From Erodium maritimum (taxonomy: Eukaryota; Streptophyta; Magnoliopsida; Geraniales; Geraniaceae), in the NCBI GenBank assembly GCA_963921825.1, contig OY997591.1, forward strand, positions 36,849,825 to 36,913,824: DNA of 64,000 nucleotides, given 5' to 3'. Position numbers and translations under genes: made by a program. The notes beneath the pieces are model-generated. The model did no database searches. It had not been told where the DNA came from and saw only the letters and a list, made by a program, of their open reading frames with translations. Of the stretch, positions 11,805 through 21,167 are shown in pieces. Numbering within the stretch: position 1 is the stretch's first letter; every line of letters begins with the position of its first letter.

Positions 11805-12839
11805 GGTTTTAACCGTATGCCTCTATATATATATAGATAGAGAGAGAATTAAGTACATTCCATATCAGATTGTTTAGAATCAAAGATCAAAATACAATCT
11901 TTTTTTTATTTCTCTCTTTTCTCTCTCTTGTTCTTCAAGTTCTTTAAGTGTTCTTGAGAGTTCTTCATCTTAAGAGCATTTTCTACCACCGAAGGCCATA
12001 ACTAAGACGATCCAAGGAGGTTTCAAGCATCCATGAGCCTCCCACCATCTCCAACTTCTCCATTTTCATGTGTTGAAGTTTTGGAGAGTTAGAGATGATG
12101 GGTTTTCAAGCTAGGGGAGTTTTCGATTGAGTTTCTCAACCCAATCCTAGTTCTAATCTCTACCCTTCTCTAATATTGTTGTAAAAATTGTTTTTTTTTG
12201 TATGCATGAGTAGGAATTGGATTCCATGACCTTGGATTCATGTCCTTGGTCATGGGTGTTGTGTAGATGATGATTTCCTTTGAATTGATGCATGGTTAAT
12301 TTGATGTTAGTGGTGTTTATGGCATGATTTGGGGTTTTTGAGCTTAATAGCATCCACTTGCTTGTATGGGTATTTGTCTATATTTAAGCTAATTGATGTT
12401 CAAGCATGATTTTCTTACTTTGTGTTCGTAATTTCATGATTTTAAAACCCGATTTCATGTGCTAGCTATTTCATCTCTCGGGTGTATATCAAGTTCTAGG
12501 TTAGAGTTCGTAAAAATGAAAAGTTTAGCCATTTAGTGAACTTATTTAGAATTTTCGATATTTTTGTGTCTTGATTTCCTATTGACGGGATAGAAATATG
12601 CTAGGATGTGGTTTCTCGATTCTCTTATGTGTTTCAAGCCGACCGAACGATTTGGGGATTTTCCCTAATTGTTGAGTGCGCTATGTGGATTGATGTTTGG
12701 AGCGATCCATGATTCGATCTAGCATGAGACGAGATTTCACTTTTATAGATTTTACTTACACGTGAGTATTACTAGAACGAGGTTCTATTTAGTTCTACTT
12801 GATTATCGAGCTCATCTTGATCGGTGGTGTTGGATGTTC
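11805..12839. other. Unassigned AT-rich segment
   Basis: It starts with short TA and GA repeats (11823-11846) and a CT-rich stretch (11898-11935), followed by ordinary AT-rich DNA. No coding frame of note is seen. The CT-rich, TTCTTCAAG-containing part is reminiscent of the transcribed 3' portion of plant LTRs, but no partner copy is in the window, so I do not assign it. Confidence 0.3.
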
Positions 12840-14015
12840 GCTCTAGAAGAAGATTCCCTATGGAAGAAAACAGTTTGTGCTAAGTTTGACTAGGATGTGT
12901 TGGATTAGGACTTAGGAAGGGTGGAGCTGGATGACCGGACCTCGTGGTTGCCCATATTCAGGTGTTGGCGAAGGAGGAAAAAATTTGCTTTCTTTTAGGG
13001 AGTTTGGGCCTTAAATGGAGTTTGGGATCGAGTAATCGAGTTCGTTTTTTCGGCTTGATGCTTGGGTTGAGGAAGTTCCGTTTAAGGATAGGTTCTGTCG
13101 CCTGTTCCACAATTATGAGGATCATTCCAGCAATGTCGCGGCCTTTTGGGTAGTTGAAAGGTGGGTGCTAAGGTTTACCCACAATAGAAGAGGTCGAGTC
13201 CTTCATTTACAGAGGGAGTTGGAGTATTTATTGCGACCTATTTTGATCTCTCAAGAGGTGGAGGACTCATGTGCATGGGTGGCGAGTGAGAAGGGGTATT
13301 CGGCTAATCTTTTGGATTCTCTTGGTTCTCTGCAATTATGGGTTAAGGTGTTATAGATGTCGGGCGCCCTTTAACAAGGTAGCGGCATGCGCTTTGTTGG
13401 GTGTCAGGGGGAGATTCTTACATCAATGCTCTTGGAGGAGAGGGGAGTGAATACCCCCTTGTAGAAATATTGGTGTCCCTTATGTGGGTTGGCTTTTGAG
13501 GAGTGTAATCATCTCCTTCTTCAGTGTCAATTTGTGTGGAGGATTTGCGTCGGAGTATTAAGTTGGTGGGGGTTTCAGTGGGTTGCCCCTGGGGATGTGA
13601 CAAAGGTGTTCTCGGAGAGGCAATTCTTGTCTCCTTGGTTTTTCAAGAAGTTGTGGAATCCGATTTGTACCCTTGTTGTATGGGAGGTGTGGTTGGCGAG
13701 GAATAGACTAGTTTTTATGGAGGGGGTTCCGATGCTGGAATATGTGTGGCAAAGGTTCAAGTAGCTGTTTGGGGGTAGGGAAAGTGGTTCAGCCAACTCT
13801 TTTCAAGGCTTCGGTAACGGAGTAAAAAAGATTGTCTTTGATTTGTTGTTAGAGTTTCCTTGGTTTCAAATAGAAGGTATGATTCTCCTTTTTAGTTTTG
13901 TTTTTGTTGCTTTTAAACTTTTTGGTGTATGTGTGTATTGGTTGGAGTCTATAAGTCATACAATATTCCTTTCATGTCGTAGGAGGAACTTCTATAAAAC
14001 TTAATTGATTAAATA
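12840..14015 (+). pseudogene. LINE ORF2 3'-end remnant (zf-RVT region)
   Basis: Broken plus-strand frames carry blocks typical of the C-terminal part of plant L1-type ORF2. These include EEDSLWKKTVCAKF at about 12846, the pattern CNHLLLQCQFVWRIC near 13505 (HL..C...W of the zinc-binding region), and WEVWLARNRLVFMEG near 13683. There are several frameshifts and stops. The remnant ends near AATTGATTAAATAAAAAAC (about 14000), which fits a 3' A-rich tail. Upstream ORF2 domains are absent, so this is a 5'-truncated, old insertion just upstream of the cyclase gene. Confidence 0.7.
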
Positions 14016-14346
14016 AAAAACTAAGAACGAGTGAGCAACGATAACGCAGGTTCATTACATATGGATGTTCCCCTTATATAAGAGAATAAATAGATTTGTT
14101 TTGAAATCATGTGGCCAGCTCTTTGCTTTCGCACATGCGTACTTCATTTGACCAATACTAGTTGTGTTAGTTTTCTTACTGTATTTAGTTTAAGATCTTC
14201 ATAGATGAAGACCAATTACACACAAATACATTAAAAATACGCACTATCTTTTTTTTTATGACTGGTTACTTATAAATGATCAAATTTTCTTTATAAAAAT
14301 AGATATCGCTATCAACTATTTTGTCCTTGTCGGATTCGTTAGAGGC
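14016..14346 (+). promoter_or_regulatory. Probable upstream promoter region of the cyclase gene
   Basis: These 330 bases separate the LINE remnant from the TATA box and are AT-rich. At 14108-14170 is a segment (CACATGCGTACTTCATTT...TAGTTGTGTT) that has an imperfect second copy near the end of intron 1 (16098-16170). No specific transcription-factor site is claimed. Confidence 0.45.
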
Positions 14347-14353
14347 TATATAA
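14347..14353 (+). promoter_or_regulatory. TATA box of the OSC gene
   Basis: TATATAA in the context GGCTATATAAGAAGC lies about 180 bp upstream of the start codon. The intervening transcript would include CTTGTTTCTCAAAAG|GT (14429) and an AG at 14524-14525 just before GTATGTGG, so a short 5'-UTR intron (about 14429-14525) is plausible. Confidence 0.6.
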
Positions 14354-14527
14354 GAAGCATGGGAGAGAGGGTCTGCATATGCAATCAGCTCTTGCTCCTC
14401 TCCAAATTTCTGTCTTGTTTCTCAAAAGGTATAAGCAAGTCATATATATTAATGGTAATTCTGTTATTGAGTTATGGTAGTAAATATACATGATAAGCAG
14501 AATTTTTGAATTAATTAAGTAAAAGGT

Positions 14528-17500
14528 ATGTGGAAGCTGAGAATAGCAGAAAGAGGAAATGATCCGAATGTGTACAGCACCAACAACTTTGTTGGGAGGC
14601 AGATATGGGAGTTTGATCCGGAAGCCGGCACTCCTGAAGATCGGGCAGAGGTCGAGCAGGCTCGCCGTCATTTCTTTGACAATCGTTTCAAGGTGAAGAC
14701 CAACTCCGACCTCCTTTGGCGGATGCAGGTATCTACTTTTATCTTCACTAATAACTAGGATTTTGTTTGTTTAGATTTTGCTTCTTTCATTGCTGGGTCC
14801 CCAAGTAATTATTGTCTACTTCAGTGTGTTTAGATTTTGCTTGTTGTTTTTCAATCCACTTCAATATCCAGTTATCACTTCGTAATCTATGTGACCTTTA
14901 GTTTTCACTTCCTAGCTCAAAAATTTTGTTGTTTACAATTCATAACCCGGAGGTGACACGTTATTACAAAAAGTAACTGTTTTTTATAGGTTAGAAATTG
15001 TTAAAAAAAACATACCACATTTAGGTTAAGAATCGTAAAAAAAAACATTTTTTAGCTAGGAAGTGATAACTGAAGATCACATAGGTAAGGAAGTGATAAC
15101 GAAAGATCAGATGAGTTAGGAATCGACGTTATCCCTAAATTTGACATATATATACACTTTCTGTAGTACATCTTTTTTCTATACTTACTTTTTCTGGATT
15201 TTGAAGCTATAATATGTACCAATTTGTTAGTTATTTTATCTTCCTCGTCTTCAATATACTGCTTATTAATGCATACAAAAGGAGTGATCAGTGGCGAACC
15301 TATTAAGGTCCCTGGGGCACGTGCCCCCCCTGAAATTTAGAAGATTTTTTTTTATATTTCTTACCGTATAATATAATATAATATTTTATTCAAAGTTCCC
15401 CACATCAGATTAGAATAAATGATTTGTTACCTAGTAATTTTTTTTTTCGGTCCATAAAACTCTATTTTTCTTATAATTTTTTGGACTTGTTTAATATATA
15501 AATTTTTGGTTTTTATTATATAAAATTTTTACTTTCATAATTTTTTGTATTTTATCTTATTTAAGTTTCTTAATTTGTTAAAATCTTAATTGAAGTTATT
15601 TTTATTTTAAAATTCAAGATTATTATTAATTTAAAAGTTGTGAATTTAGTTATTGTTTGAAATTTTAGAGTATAAAATTATAATATAATAGTAAGATAAT
15701 TCAAAAAAGATCTTGAGTCCACAATATTATTTGATAAGAAGAAAAAGAAATCGAGTAAAAGACCAATGAATATCGCATAGGTCGAAAAATATATATTTGA
15801 TTGTGTTGACAATATTTTCAAAATATAAATATTTGTCGTCATATTTTTTAATAAGTACTAAATTTTATCTTTTTGTACGATACTAACATTTTAATGTCAT
15901 ATGTTGTTATTTTAACGTCAATTTTTACCGCTACAAAAAAAATATCGATACCCCCTCATCGAGAAATATAATTCCACCAGTGGGAGTGATGATATATAGT
16001 AATAAAATACAGATACAGAAAGTCAACTCAAAGATTTGTTCGAGTACCAAGAAGGTTGTGATCGAAGTTTTTTAATTATCATACACATTTTTTTTAAATA
16101 TGTGACCGACCGGCTTCCATGCACATGCGTGCGTACTTCATTTCAAAAATATTAGTTGTGTTTTTTTATTAATGTAGTAGCAATGCTTTAAACGTTGTGA
16201 TATAGTGAATTTCATACCTGGGTGTATATCTTGTCTGATTTTCAGTTTCTGAAAGAGAAAAAGTTCGAACAAAAAATATCTAGAGTGACAATTGGAGTTG
16301 ACGAAGACATAACGTACGAACAAGCAACGACGGCAATGCGAAGAGCAGCTCATTATTACTCGGCTTTGCAAGCCAGTGATGGCCACTGGCCTGCCGAGCA
16401 AGCTGGTTGTTTGTTTTTCATGCCTCCCCTGGTCAGCACTCGATAATTACTTTAATCAATATACACCACTCTTATTAATTAATTATTATTACAAGGTTTT
16501 AGTAATTGATTGATGATTAATACGTTTTTGTTACAGCTCATTTGTCTCTACATTACTGGACATCTCAACACGATTGTTACGCCAGAACATAATAAGGAAA
16601 TCTTACGATATATTTACTGTCATCAGGTATATTTTTTTTGAGTAATATGAGGTAATATTATAAATTAAACGTGTTTTTACAAATGACTAACACAAAAAAA
16701 TGAAATTGAAATTAACAATAGAACATAAAATAAAGTCGCTATAAATAACAATTACACGGGTAAGTTTTTACAATCGATTCAATACAATAACAATACATTA
16801 ATGTTGTAATTATGTTTTCAATATTATTATATTGATTGAGTTTTATCATTTGTCATATACCATTTAACATTTTGGGAATTAAAATTTCAATTTGAGTATG
16901 TCAGAAAGAACTCTCGAGCAAAGCTTAAATTTTAGAATTGCACACTTGTATCTTTAAGATGGGAAAAGTGAGTGATATTATTTTTTGGGTAACCTCAAAA
17001 ACATACTTTTGAACGACTTTTGTTAGTACAAATATGTTATGAAGACTTTTTTTTCTTTCTAAAACATGTTTATACCTTTCGTTTATTACCAAAAAATAGC
17101 GACTTATGTTTATTTTTTTTTCCATTACCTTGGACAGAAAAAGAACATGTGATCGGCACATGGTCTTTATATTTATCATAAAAACCGAAAAAATTCCAAT
17201 TTCTCTTATTTAAATAACATTCGGAAAAAAATGAACACTGTGTATGACAATTGAACATGTGATTGACAGAATGAGGACGGTGGATGGGGTATACACATAG
17301 CGGGGCACAGCTCGATGTTCTGTACGGTTCTTAGCTACATCGCCATGCGAATACTCGGACAAGGAGTGGAGGGCGGCGAGGACAATGCATGTGCGAGAGG
17401 GCGGCAATGGATACTTGATCACGGCGGTGCCACCTCCATCCCTTCGTGGGGCAAGTTGTGGCTGTCCATCTTAGGTGTGTTGGACTGGTCGTGCAGCCAC

Positions 17501-19816
17501 CCGATGCCCCCTGAGTTCTGGCTCCTCCCCGACTTCATTCCTCTCCACCCCGACCAGATGCTATGCTACTGCCGCGTCACCTATAAGGCCATGTCCTATC
17601 TTTATGGTAAGAGATTCGTGGGTCCCATCACCCCTCTCGTCCTCCAGCTCCGGGACGAGCTCCTCCTCCAGCCCTACCACTCCATCAATTGGAAGAGCTT
17701 CCGCCACGTGTGCGCCAAAGAGGACTTGTACTACCCGCGCGGCATGGTGCAACACTTGATGTGGGACACGTTGTACACGTGCACGGAGCCGCTCCTCACC
17801 CGGTGGCCCCTGAACAAGTTGGTTCGGGCTCGGGCGCTGGAGAACCTGGCAAAGCACGTGCACTACGAGGACGAGAACAGCCGGTACATAACGATCGGGT
17901 GCGTGGAGAAGCCGCTATTCATGTTGTGTTGTTGGGCGGAGGACCCCACCAGCGAGTACGTGAAGAAGCACGTGGCTCGAGTAGCCGACTACCTGTGGGT
18001 CGGGGAGGACGGGATGAAGATGCAGAGCTTCGGGAGCCAGAGCTGGGATGCCTCGTTCGCTCTCCAAGCCATGCTCGCCACCAACCTGGTGCAGTCCCAA
18101 GACAAGGAGGACATGGTCGTCATGGAGAGGACGCTCCAGAGAGGTCATTTCTTCCTCAAGGAGTCCCAGGTCAAGAACGAGCTTCCCGGTGATTTTAGGA
18201 GCATGTACCGTCACACTACCAAAGGCTCATGGACTTTCTCCGACCAAGATCATGGATGGGCTGTTTCTGATTGCACTGCTGAAGCCTTAACGGTACCATC
18301 TTACTATTCTATATCAAACGATCATATAAAAGTTGCGAGTTTTATTACAAATCAGAATCAACGTTTAAATGGAGTGCATCAGGCACAGAGCCTGGCCACT
18401 GAAGAACATGCATAAAACGAGCTTTTCTGACTAGCTAGTGGCAAGCCTTGTTCGCAGTTCTTTTTACAAATAACTACGATCATATACACTTTATTACCAC
18501 TCATAATTAATATAAACTTACTTACTCTTTTTTTGCAGTGTTGCCTGATTTTATCAACAATGCCACCACATATTGTTGGCCACCATTTGAAATCTGACCG
18601 CTTATATGATGCTGTCAATGTTATACTTTATTTACAGGTGACACATTATTCGTTTGCATATTCATTCGACTGCTTACATATATACAAGGCTAGCTAGTTA
18701 TATTTATTTGTATTTAATGTAGAGTAAAAACGGAGGATTACCAGCCTGGGAGCCAGCAGGAACCCAAAAATGGATGGAAGTGAGTTTCCAATAATTAATT
18801 ATGAATTGTATTTAGTCTACATTATGAATACCTGATCGATGGATGATCAGATCCTTAATCCAACGGAGTTTCTTGCGGATCTTGTGGTGGAGACGGAATA
18901 TGTTGAGTGCACATCATCTGCAATTCATGCTCTAGTTTTGTTCAACAAGATGTACCCGGAACACAGAAACAAGGAAATTCAAAACTCAATTGGAAATGCT
19001 ACGCGCTACATTGAGAGCATACAAAATCCGGATGGATCATGGTATGTATATCTTCGTCAAAACTACAAACTATTAATCTGGGCCTTTAGATCGTGGAATT
19101 AAACGCTCGGATTTAATGTATATCTTTGTAATTAATGCATATCTTGTAATTGATTGAATTTCGGTGGGCAGACTGAGATTAGTTTTAGGTTGAATTTCGG
19201 TGGGCAGACTGAGATTAGTTTTAGGTTTGTACCTGAAAATAGGTTTGTATTTGATATAGATGAAATTGTTGTATCGCAGGTTTGGAAATTGGGGGATATG
19301 CTTCACGTACGGAACATGGTTCGCGATAAGAGGGTTGACGATAGCTGGAAAGACATACAACAAGTGTGAAGCGGTGCGTAGAGGTGTTGATTTTTTGCTC
19401 CGCATACAAATAGACAATGGTGGTTGGGGAGAGAGTTATCGCTCTTCTCCTGAGAAACAGTACGTGCCTCTTGAAGACAACAGATCCAATTTGGTACAGA
19501 CGTCATGGGCTCTTCTGGCTCTCATTCTTTCTGGACAGGCTAAAAGAGACCCCGAACCTATTCATCGGGGCATCAGACTTGTAATTAATTCACAGATGGA
19601 AAATGGGGATTATCCTCAAGAGGTAAACACCATTCTTCTTCTTCATTAATATATGGAATTGATATTGGACTGATTTTGTGCATGCAGGATGTATTAGGGA
19701 CGTTCATGAAGAACTGTATGTTACACTATGCAGCTTACAATAACATCTTTCCTTTATGGGCTCTAGCGGAATATCGTAACCGCGTTTTGTCGTCTTCCTC
19801 CCAAACCTTTTTCTAA
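14528..19816 (+). CDS. Oxidosqualene cyclase, lupeol-synthase-like (9 coding exons, 772 aa)
   Basis: Exons: 14528-14728, 16246-16431, 16537-16626, 17270-18292, 18539-18637, 18723-18779, 18851-19041, 19280-19622, 19688-19816. All introns are GT-AG and the frame is unbroken (772 codons plus TAA; family about 760). The start [13 protein letters not shown] is the standard OSC N-terminus. Visible features are QW-type repeats ([11 protein letters not shown] about 109-119, QNEDGGWG 159-166, [19 protein letters not shown]), MLCYCR at 256-261, and the catalytic DCTAE at 493-497, whose Asp protonates the epoxide. The enzyme cyclises 2,3-oxidosqualene at the ER membrane. Family knowledge links MLCYCR to lupeol synthases and MWCYCR to beta-amyrin synthases, so lupeol is the best product guess, but mixed products are common. 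Oddities are the large fused exon 4, its GC-rich patch, and a stretch about 8 residues longer than usual near 433-450. OSC identity is very secure; product is moderate. Confidence 0.93.
15289..15982. mobile_element. Non-autonomous hAT-type transposon in OSC intron 1
   Basis: A perfect 8-bp target duplication GGAGTGAT occurs at 15281-15288 and 15983-15990. The element starts CAGTGGCGAACC and ends TTCCACCAGTG; the ends are imperfect inverted repeats. The subterminal GGGGCACGTGCCCCCCC block is common in plant hAT-like elements. The 694-bp interior is AT-rich with no transposase, so it relies on an enzyme supplied elsewhere. The 8-bp duplication and CA-start ends point to the hAT superfamily. Confidence 0.85.
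16098..16180 (+). repeat. Imperfect copy of a promoter-region segment at the end of intron 1
   Basis: CACATGCGTGCGTACTTCAT...TATTAGTTGTGTTT here matches CACATGCGTACTTCATTT...TACTAGTTGTGTTAG at about 14130-14177, with a 4-bp insertion and scattered changes. The two lie about 2 kb apart, either side of exon 1. Confidence 0.5.
17270..18292 (+). other. Fused 1023-bp exon 4 of the OSC gene
   Basis: It encodes residues 160-500 (NEDGGWG to DCTAEALT) without an intron. Plant OSC genes usually have about 17-18 exons, with several introns in this part. The upstream and downstream introns are kept. Codons 17696-17914 end in G or C in 67 of 73 cases (92%), while exon 5 has 10 of 33 (30%). The GC-rich character fades after about 18200, before the exon ends. 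Its antisense and alternate frames are open for up to 167 codons because of this composition; they are not genes. Confidence 0.9.
19154..19225 (+). repeat. Perfect 2 x 36-bp tandem duplication in OSC intron 7
   Basis: The unit starting TTGAATTTCGGTGGGCAGAC occurs at 19154-19189 and is repeated exactly at 19190-19225, upstream of the exon 8 acceptor at 19279. It is probably a recent slippage or repair event. Confidence 0.95.
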
Positions 19817-20116
19817 TCCCTTCCTTACTTTACCTATATTACTCTATTACTACCACCAACAATTCATATTCATTGCAACCTAAGTAACAACAAGACGTAG
19901 TTTATGTGCCTAAAGTTGGTCAAATAATGAACTTAGTGTATTGTTATCTATATTTATATGTAATGATTTTTTAAAACAAATAATATGTGTTGCAATTTAT
20001 TTGTAGAATTAATTAACGTTATGCAATCACTAACGACTTTCTTGGCGTTTCTATAATTTGTCTCACTTATCCATACAACACAAAGGGAGGGCACCAAGCC
20101 ACGCCGTGAAAGATTA
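19817..20116. other. OSC 3' flank before the LINE
   Basis: AT-rich sequence follows the stop codon; AATAAT-type motifs near 19925 and 19980 could serve as polyadenylation signals. No coding feature is seen. CAAGCCACGCCGTGAAAGATTA at 20095-20116 is a candidate decayed target duplication of the LINE that follows. Confidence 0.4.
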
Positions 20117-20154
20117 AGTTCTAACTAATCATTAAAAATACAGTCTCACGTAAC

Positions 20155-20664
20155 TTGACTAGCGAACAAATACCAGGATCTATGGGGGCTGGTAGTCGTC
20201 TCAAATCAATAGTGGTTTCTACTCAACACCCTATCATTAACTCTCAAGAAACGTTAAGGAGACAAGATCTAGAGGGCCACAAATTTTTTGTCCACAACAT
20301 TCCTCCAAAGACTTCAAATATTTCGTTACAGAATCTATTTCGGGAGTGTGGAGACACTGTTAAAGCTGAGACACCAAACAATCCCAACTCCAGGAGCAGA
20401 TGGTTTGGTTTTGTCACTTTTAAAACTCTTGAAGTTGCACTCAAAGGTGTACATATCTTTAATGGGTATTTCCTAAAATAGTACAAATTGTTTGTGGCTT
20501 TGGCTTGGGATAGAAGCAAGGATCAGAAGAAACACAACACAAATTGGAATTGGTGGAAAAAGGTTACCACTTCAGAAGATAATACTACCATTTTGCCAAG
20601 AGGAACTGTAGTTGAAGCCAATAGAAGCTTTTTTGATAGAGGTCATTTGAGCCCGTTACATAAA
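20155..20664 (+). pseudogene. LINE ORF1 N-terminal part with RRM domain
   Basis: The frame encodes GHKFFVHNIPPKTSNISLQ...RWFGFVTFKTLEVALKG..IFNG, an RNA-recognition-motif fold as found in ORF1 of many plant L1-type LINEs. It aligns with WVFVSNIPPNSS...RWFAFIRFQDEEGLLNAIHKFNG at 63661 onward. A stop after FLK at about 20479 breaks the frame; a shifted frame continues VALAWDRSKDQKK. The Copia element interrupts it at 20664/20665. ORF1 proteins bind the element's own RNA. Confidence 0.75.
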
Positions 20665-21068
20665 TGTTATAAAACGATAGGCAATAAAACGAAATAGAGA
20701 TCAAAACCAAAAACGGAGAACACAACGATATAACGTGGAAAACCCCTCCAAACCACGGAGAGGAAAAAACCACGGGCGCCAACCAGCAAAACTTCACTAT
20801 AGGGAGAATGTTTACACAACGCCGGGGATTTACACTGATTCAACTTATCCCTCATGGCAGCTTACATGTGGTATTTATAGGAGTGGTGTAGAGATACTTC
20901 ATACAAAATAGGGAAATAAAAATCTCTACACAATTAAGACCCAGTTTTGGAAACAGGGCCCAAATTCCCTAAATTGATTACTTGCTAATCACGCCAAGAC
21001 AATTCCCTAAATTTTGTTGCTTGGTAACCAAGCCACAAAATAGCTTGAATTTGGATCAACTTTTAACA
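20665..21068 (-). mobile_element. 3' LTR of the Tnt1-like Copia element
   Basis: 404 bp, TG...CA, nearly identical to 25227-25630. The sequence to its right (AACTCCACCTTG, minus strand CAAGGTGGAGTT) is the probable polypurine tract. Confidence 0.95.
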
Positions 21069-21167
21069 AACTCCACCTTGAGACAAATTCCTCCTTGTAG
21101 CATGAAACGGTAGACATCTCCCTGAGCGAACAAAGAAAAAACTTTCGGCGCCAAACAGCCACTAGGG

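Larger units (their letters stand above)
14729..16245 (+). other. OSC intron 1 (1517 bp)
   Basis: Donor CAG|GTATCT, acceptor TTTTCAG|TTTCTG. It holds a hAT-type element at 15289-15982 and, near its 3' end, a diverged copy of a segment from the promoter region. Otherwise it is AT-rich, without genes. Confidence 0.85.

Noticed and set aside
17475-18290. Long overlapping frames on both strands within OSC exon 4 (up to 167 codons)
   Set aside because: They are shadows of the GC-rich coding exon. The sense frame carries all OSC motifs; the others show no domain and a skewed composition.
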